A DNA stretch of 64,000 nt from Sphingobium sp. Leaf26 (GCF_001421665.1 NZ_LMKV01000028.1:124857-188856); one strand, 5' to 3'; numbered from the stretch's first letter, positions 1 to 9,244 are shown. Made by a program: numbers and translations. The notes: a model not told the origin generated them from the sequence alone.

Positions 1-202
1 ACGTGGTCTTGCCCAGCCCCGGCGGTCCGAAGAACAGCACATGGTCGAGCGCATCGCCCCGCGACTTGGCGGCCTGAATGAAGATGCGCAAATTCTCGCG
101 CGCGGCCTGCTGGCCCACAAACTCGTCGAGCGACTTGGGGCGCAACGCTGCATCCACATCCTCCGGACGCCGCGCGGGGGTGATAAGGCGGTCGTCAGTC
201 AT
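1..202 (-). CDS. ruvB: Holliday junction branch migration helicase RuvB (N-terminal part, cut by window edge)
   Basis: This is the first 67 codons of RuvB, the hexameric AAA+ motor that drives branch migration of Holliday junctions with RuvA. The visible protein starts [12 protein letters not shown], continues through the typical [11 protein letters not shown] segment, and ends in the Walker A motif GPPGLGKTT at the window edge. The ATG lies at 200-202 and overlaps the end of the upstream small ORF by 8 bases, so translation is probably coupled. The remainder lies to the left of the window. Order on the minus strand is ruvA, small ORF, ruvB. Confidence 0.97.
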   Translation of the reverse strand, partial: MTDDRLITPARRPEDVDAALRPKSLDEFVGQQAARENLRIFIQAAKSRGDALDHVLFFGPPGLGKTT

Positions 203-467
203 ATTGCCAGATGACCTTGTAACCGTCGCGGCCGAGTTGCTCGATCACCCAGAAACGGTCTTTCAAATAATCCATGAGATCGTCCGGAATAACGCCGGAT
301 TGCATGATCGCTACGCTATCAGGCGTATCCAGATAGGCACGAGCCACCAACTGCGTCGGCTTCCCAAAACTGTAGATGAGATGGTTGTAGATTTGCGCAA
401 CCTCCTTGCCGTCATCATCGTAAATCAGGTCGCGACGATGCTCTATGTCTGGCGGCGCCAAAGTCAC
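195..467 (-). CDS. Small hypothetical protein between ruvA and ruvB
   Basis: A 90-residue protein without a family I can name. It begins with a GTG that overlaps the ruvA stop codon (GTGA) and ends 8 bases inside the ruvB start, so it is translationally coupled to both genes. The sequence is acidic and aromatic, with no signal peptide, membrane segment or known motif, and it ends KVIWQYD. The tight packing argues that it is a real gene co-expressed with the Holliday-junction machinery. A role in recombination is only inferred from position. Confidence 0.75.
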   Translation of the reverse strand: MTLAPPDIEHRRDLIYDDDGKEVAQIYNHLIYSFGKPTQLVARAYLDTPDSVAIMQSGVIPDDLMDYLKDRFWVIEQLGRDGYKVIWQYD

Positions 468-1072
468 TTCGCCGCCTTCCGCAACGCCAGCCGGACCAGC
501 GCGTCCAGACTCGCGCCGTCGCCCAGATCCTCTTCGGCGGCGGCCACGGCGACGCTGGCCTCATGCGGTTTGAAGCCCAGATTTTGGAGCGCGGACAGGG
601 CGTCGGCGGCGAAGCTGCCGGTCGGCAGCGCCACCACGCCGCCTACGCCGGTCAGGCCGCCAGCCGGCGCGGTGCCGATCTTGTCCTTCAATTCATTGAC
701 GATGCGCTGGGCGAGTTTCGGGCCGACGCCGTTAGCCCGCGCGATCATCGCCTTGTCCCCCATCGCCACAGCGCGGTGCAGTTCCAATGGTTCGAGCGCG
801 GAGAGGATCGCCAGCGCGACGCGCGATCCCACGCCTTGGACATGGGTGAGCAGCCGATACCAGTCGCGTTCCTCGGCGCGGGCGAAGCCGACCAGGCGGA
901 TCGAGTCGGCCGCGACCAGCATTTCGGTGTGGATCGTCACCGCTTCGCCCACCGGCCCCAATGCCGCGAGCGTGCGCGAGGACGCGCCGACCAGATAGCC
1001 GACCCCGCCCACATCGATGATGGCATGGTCGATGCCCGTGCTATCCAGCAGCCCCTTGAGTTTCGCGATCAT
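464..1072 (-). CDS. ruvA: Holliday junction branch migration protein RuvA
   Basis: RuvA binds the four-way junction as a tetramer and loads RuvB. The 202-residue length is standard. The N-terminal OB-fold starts [11 protein letters not shown] and has the typical DVGGVGYLV segment. The central helix-hairpin-helix motifs are seen in [15 protein letters not shown] and [18 protein letters not shown]. The C-terminal RuvB-binding domain carries [12 protein letters not shown]. It is the first gene of a minus-strand operon with the small ORF and ruvB. No ruvC is visible upstream; a divergent ClpP-like gene lies there instead. Confidence 0.97.
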   Translation of the reverse strand: MIAKLKGLLDSTGIDHAIIDVGGVGYLVGASSRTLAALGPVGEAVTIHTEMLVAADSIRLVGFARAEERDWYRLLTHVQGVGSRVALAILSALEPLELHRAVAMGDKAMIARANGVGPKLAQRIVNELKDKIGTAPAGGLTGVGGVVALPTGSFAADALSALQNLGFKPHEASVAVAAAEEDLGDGASLDALVRLALRKAAK

Positions 1073-1196
1073 AGCTTCCGCCCTTTGGTCATGATCTGTT
1101 CTTTACAGCCTGCTGCGACGCGCGCCAGCACAAAGCGCGGCACCTTTTCGCCGCTGGCGCGTAGTGCAGGCCAACTTACCGAAAAAAGGATTGCCC

Positions 1197-1772
1197 ATGC
1201 TGATGACTGCCCCCTTGCTGTCGCCCAAGGATTTCGAATTTCCCTCGATCATGCTGTCGGGCATCGTCGACCATGGCATGTATCTGCATTTCAAGAACTG
1301 CCTGTCCACCGCGCCGCAGTCCGGCCTTGTCATCGTGGAACTCTCCACGCTGGGCGGCGACCCGGAAATTGCCCGTTTGATGGGCGAGGATATCCGTTTC
1401 CATTCCGACCTCTATCCCGATCGGCGGCTGGTGTTCATGGGGCGCACGGCGGTCTATTCGGCCGGGGCGACCTTCATGAGCTTCTTCGCGGCGGAGAATC
1501 GCTATCTGACGCGCGGTACGCGGCTGATGATCCACGAACGGGTCATCACCAAGAATATCCAGTTGGCCGGGCCGCTGTCTACCTGCATCGCAACGCTGAA
1601 GGCGACGCTGAACGAGATCGAATCTTCGATCGCGATCCAGAATGAGGGGTTCGCCAACCTGATTCTGGGATCGCAGGTGACGATGGAGGAATTGCTCCAG
1701 AAAGCGCCGGAGAACTGGTATCTGGAGGCGAACGAGGCGCAGAGGCTGGGGCTGATCGCGGGCGTTCTGTAA
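1197..1772 (+). CDS. ClpP-like serine protease family protein
   Basis: A 191-residue protein of the ClpP/crotonase fold. The likely nucleophilic serine is in VYSAGATFMSFFAA, which aligns with the ASMGA segment of ClpP, and the catalytic histidine is in the following MIHER. A LSTLGGDPEIA segment corresponds to the oxyanion-hole region. It differs from housekeeping ClpP in lacking the usual N-terminal axial loop sequence. I chose the ATG at 1197 because AAGGA lies 6 bases upstream. A GTG at 1164 would add 11 residues but has no clear ribosome site. It stands alone, divergent from ruvA. Whether it partners with a Clp ATPase is unknown. Confidence 0.75.
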   Translation: MLMTAPLLSPKDFEFPSIMLSGIVDHGMYLHFKNCLSTAPQSGLVIVELSTLGGDPEIARLMGEDIRFHSDLYPDRRLVFMGRTAVYSAGATFMSFFAAENRYLTRGTRLMIHERVITKNIQLAGPLSTCIATLKATLNEIESSIAIQNEGFANLILGSQVTMEELLQKAPENWYLEANEAQRLGLIAGVL

Positions 1773-1820
1773 CCGCCCCAAAGACAAGAGCATCGGGGCG
1801 CATGTGTCGGGACTGCGCCC

Positions 1821-2738
1821 CTATAGCGACCCCGTCAGGGCCAGCGCCACGCCGCCCACCACCAGCATCAGGCCGGCGATCTCGCTGCCGCGCATCCGTT
1901 CCTTCAGGTAGAAATGGCCGAACGCCATGGTGAAGGCGACCTCGATCTGGCCGACGATCCGCACCAGCGCGACCGGCGCCGTGGCAAACCCTGTGAACCA
2001 GCAGGCGCTGCCCATTGCGGACAGCAGGCCGACCTGCCCCGACACGCGCCAACTGGCCAGCACCCGGCGCATCTCGCCCGGCTCGCGCCACACCAGCCAC
2101 GCGCCCTGCATCAGCGTCTGGACCAGCACCGTCACCACCAGCACCAGCAGCGCGGCCAGGATGCGATCGTCGCCGCCCACGCTCTGGGTCGCGCGGCGAA
2201 TGCCGATCGCGGTCAGCGCAAAGAGGAATCCCGATGCGATACCCGTCAGCGCCGCCGGCTGCCCCAGCGCACGCAGGAAATCGCCCGGCCCCATCCGCTT
2301 GCCGCCGGTCGACAGCAGCATCACCCCCATCACGCCGCACCCGATTCCGGCCCAGGCCAGCGGATGCAGCCGTTCGCCCAGCAGCAGGAACGACAGGATC
2401 GCACCCTGCACCGCCTCGGTCTTGGAATAGGCCGTACCGACCACGAAATTCCGATGCCTGAACGCCATGATCAGCAAATTGGTGGCGATGATCTGCGCCA
2501 GCCCGCCCGCACCGCAGAAGAGCAGGAAGAGCGGCCCGATGGTCGGCAGCGGAGCGGGAACAAGCAGCCGGTATCCGCCCAGTAACAGCAGCGTGAAGGG
2601 GATGCCGTAGAGATAGCGGACGAGGCCCGCGGCATTGATCGACAGGCTGTGGCTGACCCGGCGCTGTATCGCGGTGCGCCACGCCTGCACCGCACCCGCG
2701 ATCAGCGTCGCGGGCAGCCAGAGGGGGGAGGTAATCAT
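1821..2738 (-). CDS. EamA/DMT family inner-membrane transporter
   Basis: A 305-residue integral membrane protein with about ten hydrophobic segments in two repeats, as expected for the drug/metabolite transporter superfamily. It starts MITSPLWLPATLIAG and has the typical loop that precedes the second repeat (around ALTAIGIRRATQSVGGDD). The end region AFTMAFGHFYLKERM resembles the conserved closing segment of EamA domains. Substrate cannot be told from sequence. It is a single gene convergent with the ClpP-like gene, about 48 bases from its stop. Confidence 0.85.
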   Translation of the reverse strand: MITSPLWLPATLIAGAVQAWRTAIQRRVSHSLSINAAGLVRYLYGIPFTLLLLGGYRLLVPAPLPTIGPLFLLFCGAGGLAQIIATNLLIMAFRHRNFVVGTAYSKTEAVQGAILSFLLLGERLHPLAWAGIGCGVMGVMLLSTGGKRMGPGDFLRALGQPAALTGIASGFLFALTAIGIRRATQSVGGDDRILAALLVLVVTVLVQTLMQGAWLVWREPGEMRRVLASWRVSGQVGLLSAMGSACWFTGFATAPVALVRIVGQIEVAFTMAFGHFYLKERMRGSEIAGLMLVVGGVALALTGSL

Positions 2739-2768
2739 GCCGCCCCTATACAGGGCGGGCCGCCCGCG

Positions 2769-3893
2769 TCACCCCAGCGACACGATCAGCGTGAAGAAGA
2801 GCGAAAGCGACACGCACGCAAAACCATAGAGCAGCGGCAGCCGCAGCAGCGCGCCTGTGCGCGACAGGCTGTAGGCATCCTTCAACTGGCGATACATGTG
2901 CCAGGCGGCGAACAGCAACAGCCCCAGTGTCACCAGTCCGCTCGTCACATGCACGGCGGTCAGGATCATCGACAGCGAAAAGAGCAGCGACATGAAGGCG
3001 ATCGAATAAGTGACGTACATCGCATGGTCGTACATCCTGAACCGACGGCTGAACGGAAACAGCAGCCACAGGAAAGGCAACGATATCAGGATCAGCGACC
3101 ACGAGAATTTATAGGCATTGGCCTTGAGCTTATAATAGGCGAATTCGGGATTCTCCGCGGCGGCGCTCACCGCCTTGCCCACCGTCCTGGCGATGCCGCC
3201 ATTCACCCCTTCGCCCACCAGCGAATCTGTCAGGTCGCCCGCCAGCGTCAGCCCTTGGCGATCCGCCTGCGCCTCGGCCAGAGTCTCGGTCAGCGCTTCC
3301 CTGCGCGCGGCCGAAACGCCCGGCGCCTTCAGCTTCGCCTTGATCGCGCGGATATGGGCGTCGGCCTGTTCCTGCTCCTTGCGCAGTTCGGCCTGTGCGC
3401 CCTTGTCCATCTTCACGCCCTTGACCGCGTCGGTCGTGCCGCTGTGGCCGGTGAGCGAAAAGACCGCGTACATCAGGAGGGCGCTGAACAGGAACAGGGC
3501 GAAGGGCGACACGAATTTCGCCCGCTCGCCATGGATATAGCGCCGCGTCAGCTTGCCCGGCCGCAGCGCCAGTTCGGGCAGGGTGGTCCAGACCTTCCCC
3601 TCGAAATGCAGCACGCCATGGGCCAGGTCATGCCCGATCGCCGCAAAGCTGCGGTGCACATGCGCCGCCTGCCCGCAGTTCGCGCAATAATGGCCATCGA
3701 CGGTCGCGCCGCAATTGAGGCAGGCGCCATGGCCTTCCCCTTGTGCTTTTCCATGCCCCGACTCGCCGTGCCCCGGCTCGACCGCCCGCGCCAACATGCC
3801 CCCGGTGATCATGTCACCTGCTGCTTCGATTTCCCCTGTCATGGGGAAAGAGGATATCAGCGGTGTATGATGCTTGCCAGTCACCTTGAACAT
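2769..3893 (-). CDS. DUF3667 domain membrane protein
   Basis: A 374-residue protein with a zinc-ribbon-like motif near the N-terminus (CLNCGATVDGHYCANCGQ, two CxxC pairs). The DUF3667 signature follows: a conserved stretch around HFEGKVWTTLPELALRPGKL, then YIHGERAKFVSPFALFLFSA. A charged, probably extramembrane middle region (EQEQADAHIRAIKAK) follows, then about four membrane helices at the C-terminus. Function of the family is unknown. The ATG at 3891-3893 is used; a TTG five codons upstream is possible and neither has a strong ribosome site. It lies 30 bases from the DMT gene on the same strand and may be the first gene of that pair. Confidence 0.85.
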   Translation of the reverse strand: MFKVTGKHHTPLISSFPMTGEIEAAGDMITGGMLARAVEPGHGESGHGKAQGEGHGACLNCGATVDGHYCANCGQAAHVHRSFAAIGHDLAHGVLHFEGKVWTTLPELALRPGKLTRRYIHGERAKFVSPFALFLFSALLMYAVFSLTGHSGTTDAVKGVKMDKGAQAELRKEQEQADAHIRAIKAKLKAPGVSAARREALTETLAEAQADRQGLTLAGDLTDSLVGEGVNGGIARTVGKAVSAAAENPEFAYYKLKANAYKFSWSLILISLPFLWLLFPFSRRFRMYDHAMYVTYSIAFMSLLFSLSMILTAVHVTSGLVTLGLLLFAAWHMYRQLKDAYSLSRTGALLRLPLLYGFACVSLSLFFTLIVSLG

Positions 3894-3936
3894 GGTCCGT
3901 CTGGACAAGGCGCGCCGTCGCCGTCATGAATAAATC

Positions 3937-4416
3937 ATGCAGGATGATCTTGTCAGACGGGCGGTCGAGGATGGCGATCAGGATGCCATTCGCGCGTTTC
4001 TGGCCGATATCTGTAGCCTGACCGACATGGGATTCGCGGCGGTCGCGCGCGTGACGGAGGATCGCTGGATCGCCTGCCAGGTGCTGGACAAGATCGAATT
4101 CGGCCTGACGCCGGGCGGTGAACTGGCGGTCGCAACGACCATCTGCAACGAGATACGCGAACATGGCCACGCGGTGGTCTTCGACGACGCCTCTGCCGAA
4201 CCCGACTGGCGCACCCATCCGATACCGATCCTCTACGGGTTCAAAAGCTACGCCTCCTTTCCGATCTTCCTGTCGAACGGCGATTTCTATGGCACGCTCT
4301 GTGCGATCGACCCGGCACGCCGCAGGATCGCGACGCCGCAGGTGATCGCAACGCTGCGCGCCTATGCGGCGCAGATCGCCACCTTGCTGGAAGTGCGTTC
4401 GCCTCCTACGGCTTAA
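3937..4416 (+). CDS. GAF domain protein
   Basis: A 159-residue stand-alone GAF sensory domain. Residues about 15-155 match the family layout: FAAVARVTEDRWIACQVLD, then ICNEIREHGHAVVFDDASAEP, then the IPILYGFKSYASFPIF and GTLCAIDP core typical of bacterial light- and ligand-binding GAF domains. No kinase, cyclase or DNA-binding domain is attached, so it would act as a small regulator or a free methionine sulfoxide reductase-like fold. The cysteines are not arranged like those of the latter enzyme. It is divergent from the DUF3667 gene, 43 bases away. Confidence 0.8.
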   Translation: MQDDLVRRAVEDGDQDAIRAFLADICSLTDMGFAAVARVTEDRWIACQVLDKIEFGLTPGGELAVATTICNEIREHGHAVVFDDASAEPDWRTHPIPILYGFKSYASFPIFLSNGDFYGTLCAIDPARRRIATPQVIATLRAYAAQIATLLEVRSPPTA

Positions 4417-4500
4417 GGCGAAATGTTATCAGTCTGCTGGGCCATTGCTTCGACGCGTTCGCCGTGACGGCATGGACCAGGGCCCAGTCGTCACCGCCTC

Positions 4501-4752
4501 CTATGTGTTGCCCGCCAGCCGCATCGTCCTGTCCGCTGCCGTTGCCGCAGTCTTGCGGCCCATCGTCCAGTTGCTCTCCAGCCGCACCAGCGGATTGGGC
4601 GCGCACCAGATTTCGCCGGACTCGCTCAGTCCCGTCACCCAGATCAGATTATGTTCCTGTCCATAGTCGATGACGGCAAAGGCATAGCCTTTCCCCTTGC
4701 CCTCGACATGGACGGGCAGGGGCGGGTCGAGTTGAGTGAAGGACATGGGCAT
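4501..4752 (-). CDS. Small conserved hypothetical protein
   Basis: An 83-residue protein starting MPMSFTQLDPPLPVHVEGKGKGYAFAVIDYG. The centre, EHNLIWVTGLSESGEIWCAPNPLVRL, predicts a short all-beta domain that could bind a ligand. No family name comes to mind, though short beta proteins of this style are common in sphingomonads. No signal peptide or membrane segment. It sits alone between the GAF gene and the fumarase terminator region. Confidence 0.6.
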   Translation of the reverse strand: MPMSFTQLDPPLPVHVEGKGKGYAFAVIDYGQEHNLIWVTGLSESGEIWCAPNPLVRLESNWTMGRKTAATAADRTMRLAGNT

Positions 4753-4973
4753 CTCCGGCGATTGGGGCGCCGTGGAGAATGCGGCGAAAGTGACAAGGGT
4801 TCCTGCCCTTGATCACGATCAGTCACTTTCCAATTCTCCGCGATAAGCGGGGCTTGATCGAACAGGAGGCGTGACTGGCCTTGACGTTGCGCAGCAATGG
4901 TGGAGCGGAAAATGCGCAACGTTCGACGATATGCCGCGACACGACATCGAGATTCACCGGCTGCGCTGGTCGT

Positions 4974-4997
4974 CCTCCCCATCCTGCGATGGGGAGG
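4974..4997. terminator. Perfect hairpin downstream of fumarase
   Basis: CCTCCCCATC and GATGGGGAGG form a perfect 10-bp stem around the loop CTGC. It begins 10 bases beyond the fumarase stop codon on the minus strand. There is no U-tract, so it may be a transcript-end stabiliser, or a copy of a dispersed sphingomonad palindrome, rather than a strict intrinsic terminator. Confidence 0.5.
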
Positions 4998-5006
4998 ATG
5001 GGAACC

Positions 5007-6527
5007 TCACGCGCCTTCGAGCAGCTTCTCGCGCTTGATCTTCTCCTGCCACACCAGCGGGGCGAGGCGGTGGACATTCTGGCCTTCGCTGTCGACGGCG
5101 ACGGTGACGGGCATGTCCTCCACCGTGAATTCGTAGATCGCTTCCATGCCCAGATCCGCAAAGCCCACGACCTTGGATGCCTTGATCGCACGCGACACCA
5201 GATAGGCCGCGCCGCCGACCGCCATCAGATAGGCGCTCTTGTGCGTCTTGATGCTCTGGGTCGCGGCCGGACCGCGCTCGGCCTTGCCGACGCAGGCGGC
5301 CAGACCCTGTTCCAGCATCATGTCCATGAAGCTGTCCATGCGGGTCGCGGTGGTGGGACCGGCCGGGCCGACCACCTCGTCACGCACCGGATCGACCGGG
5401 CCGACATAATAAATGACGCGGCCCTTGAAATCGACCGGCAGGGACTCGCCCTTGGCCAACATGTCCTTGATCCGCTTGTGCGCGGCGTCGCGGCCGGTCA
5501 GCATCTTCCCGCTCAGCAGAAGCCGGTCGCCATGCTTCCAGCTCTGCACGACTTCGGGCGTCAGAGTGTCGAGATCGACCTTGATCGCTTCCTTGCTCGG
5601 CTTCCAGTCGACCTGCGGCCAGTCGGACAGCTTGGGCGTCTCCAGATAGGCCGGCCCAGACCCGTCCAGCGTGAAATGCGCATGACGGGTCGCGGCGCAA
5701 TTGGGGATCATCGCCACCGGCTTGCCCGCCGCATGGCAGGGATAGTCGTAGATCTTGACGTCCAATATGGTGGAAAGCCCGCCCAGACCCTGCGCGCCGA
5801 TACCCAGCGCATTGACCTTGTCGAAAATCTCGATCCGCATCTCTTCGATCTTGTTCTGCGGACCGCGCAGCTTGAGTTCACCCATGTCGATGGGTTCCAT
5901 CAGGCTTTCCTTGGCCAGCGCCACGGCCTTTTCCGCCGTACCGCCGATGCCGATGCCCAGCATGCCGGGCGGGCACCAGCCCGCGCCCATCTGCGGCACC
6001 ATCTCCAGCACCCAGTCGACGATCGAATCGCTGGGGTTCATCATCTTGAACTTGGTCTTGTTCTCCGACCCGCCGCCCTTGGCCGCGACGTCGATGATCA
6101 CCTTGTTACCCGGCACCATTGCCACGTTCAGCACGCAGGGCGTGTTGTCCTTGGTATTCTGGCGACTGAAGGCAGGATCTTTCAGGATCGACGCGCGCAG
6201 GCGATTTTCGGGGTTCAGATACGCCTTGCGCACGCCCTCGTCGATTACCTCCTGCATGGAGCGGCTGTTATCGTCCAGCCGGCAGTCCATGCCCCACTTC
6301 ACGAACACATTGACGATGCCGGTGTCTTGGCAGATCGGGCGATGGCCTTCAGCGCACATGCGGCTGTTGGTCAGGATCTGGGCGATGGCGTCCTTGGCCG
6401 CCGGATTGGCTTCCGCCTCATAGGCGGTGCCCAAAGCCCGGATGTAATCCATCGGATGATAATAGCTGATATATTGGAGCGCGTCGGCGACGCTCTCGAT
6501 GAGGTCGGCGGTTTTGATGAGCGTCAT
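5007..6527 (-). CDS. fumA: Class I (iron-sulfur) fumarate hydratase
   Basis: This 506-residue enzyme converts fumarate to malate in the TCA cycle using a [4Fe-4S] cluster. The N-terminal alpha domain carries SRMCAEGHRPICQDTGIVN with a cluster cysteine. The middle has the GAGWCPPGMLGIGIGGT signature, and a third cysteine lies in PNCAATRHAHF. The beta domain follows, with YYVGPVDPVRDEVVGPAGPTTATRM and a conserved VADLGMEAI-like ending (VGFADLGMEAIYEF). Length fits the single-chain class I family. It is transcribed alone; the 466-base region upstream separates it from divergent nrdA. Confidence 0.95.
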   Translation of the reverse strand: MTLIKTADLIESVADALQYISYYHPMDYIRALGTAYEAEANPAAKDAIAQILTNSRMCAEGHRPICQDTGIVNVFVKWGMDCRLDDNSRSMQEVIDEGVRKAYLNPENRLRASILKDPAFSRQNTKDNTPCVLNVAMVPGNKVIIDVAAKGGGSENKTKFKMMNPSDSIVDWVLEMVPQMGAGWCPPGMLGIGIGGTAEKAVALAKESLMEPIDMGELKLRGPQNKIEEMRIEIFDKVNALGIGAQGLGGLSTILDVKIYDYPCHAAGKPVAMIPNCAATRHAHFTLDGSGPAYLETPKLSDWPQVDWKPSKEAIKVDLDTLTPEVVQSWKHGDRLLLSGKMLTGRDAAHKRIKDMLAKGESLPVDFKGRVIYYVGPVDPVRDEVVGPAGPTTATRMDSFMDMMLEQGLAACVGKAERGPAATQSIKTHKSAYLMAVGGAAYLVSRAIKASKVVGFADLGMEAIYEFTVEDMPVTVAVDSEGQNVHRLAPLVWQEKIKREKLLEGA

Positions 6528-6993
6528 CTACCCTGGTCCCTATCTCTGGCGGCCCGCCTCTGCACGGCGGTGTCCTGCAAGAGGCAGCGGCTAGTAGGGA
6601 ATCGGCGCCAAGTCCAGTGACACGCATTCGCAACGCCTTGCTGCGACCCAATTTTGGGCCAGCCCAAATCCCATTGTTACGGTTTTGCGTGGCAAGTCTA
6701 TTTTCGTCGCATTTCCATAAAAATGCACTTGACCACGGAAACCCGCCGAGCCGCTCTGCGCCCCCTTTTTTTTAGCGGCCTCACCTGACTTATAACTATT
6801 GACGGGAACCGGCATACAACCCACTATCTGGTATCGCGACGCAGTGAGGAGCCCCAACGGGTTGTGCAATTGCCGCGATGCAGCAAGCCAATTACGCGCC
6901 GATTTATGCGGAATTTTCTGATGACGGACCTTCTTTTGGGCGGGTTGGGAAAGGGAAGCTGGCGTTGCTGAATATGTATATTCGGGGGCTCGC
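6528..6993. promoter_or_regulatory. Divergent control region between fumA and nrdA
   Basis: 466 bases without a convincing gene. It must hold the promoters of fumA (leftward) and nrdA (rightward). An AT-rich imperfect palindrome, ACCCAATTTTGGGCCAGCCC, lies near 6648-6667. A stretch near 6820 (CCCACTATCTGGTA) faintly resembles an NrdR box. I could not find a second copy at the usual spacing, so this assignment is weak. Confidence 0.35.
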
Positions 6994-8940
6994 ATGGATT
7001 TTAGAGATAGTGGACAAGGTGGCGATGTGGCGACTGTAATGGACGATCTGTTGGACGAGACGAAGGCGGCGGTGACGGTGGAAGCCGTGCTGGCCAAGGT
7101 CGAAGCCCCCAAGGCTGAGCCTGTGACCTCCTCGACCGTTCTGGCGCGCCGTTTCCCGGTGGTGACCGATTCGTCGCGCGATGCGCTGCTGACCGAATTC
7201 GGCAAGGATACGCTGAACGACCGCTATCTGTTGCCCGGCGAATCCTATCAGGATCTCTTCGCCCGCGTCGCGGCGGCCTATTCGGACGATGCCGCCCACG
7301 CCCAGCGCGTCTATGACTATATTTCGCGCCTCTGGTTCATGCCGGCGACCCCGGTCCTGTCCAACGGCGGCACCGGCCGCGGCCTGCCTATTTCCTGCTA
7401 TCTCAACAGTGTTGACGACAGCCTGGAAGGCATCGTCAACACCTGGAACGAGAATGTCTGGCTCGCCTCGCGCGGCGGCGGCATCGGCACCTATTGGGGC
7501 AATGTGCGCGGCATCGGCGAGCCGGTGGGCCTTAACGGCAAGACCAGCGGCATCATCCCCTTCGTCCGGGTGATGGATTCGCTGACTCTCGCGATCAGCC
7601 AAGGCAGCCTGCGCCGTGGCTCGGCCGCCTGCTATCTCGACGTCTCGCACCCGGAGATCGAGGAGTTTCTGGAGATTCGCAAGACGTCCGGCGATTTCAA
7701 CCGCAAGGCGTTGAACCTCCACCACGGCGTCCTGCTGACCGACGAATTCATGGAAGCGGTGCGCGACGGCAGCGACTTCCATCTGCGCAGCCCCAAGGAT
7801 CAGTCGATCCGTGGCACGGTCAACGCGCGCGCCCTGTTCCAGAAGCTGGTCGAAGTGCGCCTGGCGACCGGCGAACCCTATATCGTGTTCAACGACACGG
7901 TGAACCGCATGATGCCCAAACATCATCGCGAGTTGGGGCTGAAGGTATCGACCTCCAACCTCTGCTCGGAAATCACGCTGCCGACCGGTCGCGACCATCT
8001 GGGCAATGATCGCACCGCGGTCTGCTGCCTGTCGTCGATGAACCTGGAAACCTGGGACGAGTGGAAGGATCATCCGACCTTCGCCGAAGACATCATGCGC
8101 TTCCTCGACAATGTGTTGCAGGACTATATCGACCGCGCCCCGCCCGAAATGGCGCGCGCCAAATATAGCGCGATGCGCGAACGCTCGGTGGGCCTGGGCG
8201 TCATGGGCTTCCACAGCTTCTTGCAGGCGCGCAACATCCCGTTCGAAGGCGCGATGGCCAAGTCGTGGAACCTGCGCATCTTCAAGCATATCAACGCCAA
8301 GGTGAACGAAGCGTCGATGATGCTGGCGCAGGAACGCGGCCCGTGCCCCGACGCCGCCGACCAGGGCGTGATGGAGCGTTTTTCGTGCAAGATGGCGATT
8401 GCGCCGACCGCGTCGATCAGCATCATCTGCGGCGGCACGTCGGCCTGCATCGAACCGATCCCGGCGAACATCTACACGCACAAGACGCTGTCGGGCAGCT
8501 TCTCGATCAAGAATCCCTATCTGGAAAAGCTGCTCGTCGCCAAGGCGAAGGACAGCAGCGCGGTATGGAATTCGATTCTGGAAAAGGGCGGCTCGGTCCA
8601 GCATCTCGACTTCCTGACCCCGGAAGAAAAGGACACGTTCAAGACCAGCTTCGAAATCGACCAGCGCTGGCTGCTCGAACTGGCCGCCGACCGCACGCCC
8701 TATATCGACCAGGCGCAGTCGCTGAACCTGTTCATCCCGGCCGACGTGGAAAAATGGGATCTGCTCATGCTCCACTTCCGCGCGTGGGAACTGGGTATCA
8801 AGTCGCTCTACTATCTGCGCTCGAAAAGCGTGCAGCGCGCGGGCTTCGCCGGCGGGGTGGAGGCCGACAACACGATCGACGCCCCCAAGTTCGAGATCGG
8901 CGAGACTACCGACTATGACGAGTGTCTTGCCTGCCAGTGA
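6994..8940 (+). CDS. nrdA: Ribonucleoside-diphosphate reductase, alpha subunit (class Ia)
   Basis: This subunit reduces ribonucleotides to deoxyribonucleotides. The 648-residue chain carries the reductase core: SCYLNSV (first redox cysteine), the active-site NLCSEITLP (Asn, Cys and Glu), and CCLSSMNLE (partner cysteine). SLYYLRS holds the tyrosine pair that relays the radical, and the chain ends CLACQ, the swinging C-terminal thiol pair. It is about 110 residues shorter than the E. coli enzyme because the N-terminal ATP-cone is missing. nrdB follows after two small genes. Expression is probably from the fumA-nrdA intergenic region. Confidence 0.95.
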   Translation: MDFRDSGQGGDVATVMDDLLDETKAAVTVEAVLAKVEAPKAEPVTSSTVLARRFPVVTDSSRDALLTEFGKDTLNDRYLLPGESYQDLFARVAAAYSDDAAHAQRVYDYISRLWFMPATPVLSNGGTGRGLPISCYLNSVDDSLEGIVNTWNENVWLASRGGGIGTYWGNVRGIGEPVGLNGKTSGIIPFVRVMDSLTLAISQGSLRRGSAACYLDVSHPEIEEFLEIRKTSGDFNRKALNLHHGVLLTDEFMEAVRDGSDFHLRSPKDQSIRGTVNARALFQKLVEVRLATGEPYIVFNDTVNRMMPKHHRELGLKVSTSNLCSEITLPTGRDHLGNDRTAVCCLSSMNLETWDEWKDHPTFAEDIMRFLDNVLQDYIDRAPPEMARAKYSAMRERSVGLGVMGFHSFLQARNIPFEGAMAKSWNLRIFKHINAKVNEASMMLAQERGPCPDAADQGVMERFSCKMAIAPTASISIICGGTSACIEPIPANIYTHKTLSGSFSIKNPYLEKLLVAKAKDSSAVWNSILEKGGSVQHLDFLTPEEKDTFKTSFEIDQRWLLELAADRTPYIDQAQSLNLFIPADVEKWDLLMLHFRAWELGIKSLYYLRSKSVQRAGFAGGVEADNTIDAPKFEIGETTDYDECLACQ

Positions 8941-8986
8941 GGCATTGGAGCCGGGCGCGACGGTCTATGCCGCCGCGCCCGCGCGC

Positions 8987-9244
8987 TCACTCTTCTTCTT
9001 CGAACGTGACTGCAACATCGGCATTGGCGCTCAGGCGCACCGTGCCGTCATCCTCGACCGCCGCGATCAGGCCCTGGCTGATATAATGATGATGCCCCTT
9101 ATGGCTGCCTTCCCCGCTGTCCTTCTTGGTCAGCTTGATACGCCAATTTCCCTCGGCACCGTCCATATGGTCGACGGTGCCGACATGCACGCCATCGGCG
9201 CCGATCACTTCGGCATGTTCTTTAATGCTGGTCAGGTCGACCAT
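8987..9244 (-). CDS. DUF2171 family protein
   Basis: An 85-residue acidic protein, MVDLTSIKEHAEVIGADGVHVGTVDHM, with the typical DUF2171 beta-barrel pattern of a PRC-barrel-like fold and a closing run of glutamates. A histidine cluster, GSHKGHHHYI, could bind metal but this is only a guess. Proteins of this family often appear as stress-associated soluble proteins of unknown function. It lies on the strand opposite to nrdA and nrdB, so it is not part of their operon even though it sits between them. Confidence 0.8.
   Translation of the reverse strand: MVDLTSIKEHAEVIGADGVHVGTVDHMDGAEGNWRIKLTKKDSGEGSHKGHHHYISQGLIAAVEDDGTVRLSANADVAVTFEEEE

Noticed and set aside
4881..6620. Long plus-strand open frame opposite the fumarase gene.
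   Set aside because: It has no family pattern and no ribosome site; the opposite strand carries an unmistakable fumarase. Long antisense frames are common in high-GC DNA.
6640..6860. NrdR boxes upstream of nrdA.
   Set aside because: One stretch looks faintly similar, but two properly spaced copies are required and I could not find them.
6904..8775. Long minus-strand open frame opposite nrdA.
   Set aside because: nrdA is certain from its active-site motifs; the antisense frame has low-complexity His/Arg/Asp-rich sequence typical of a shadow.
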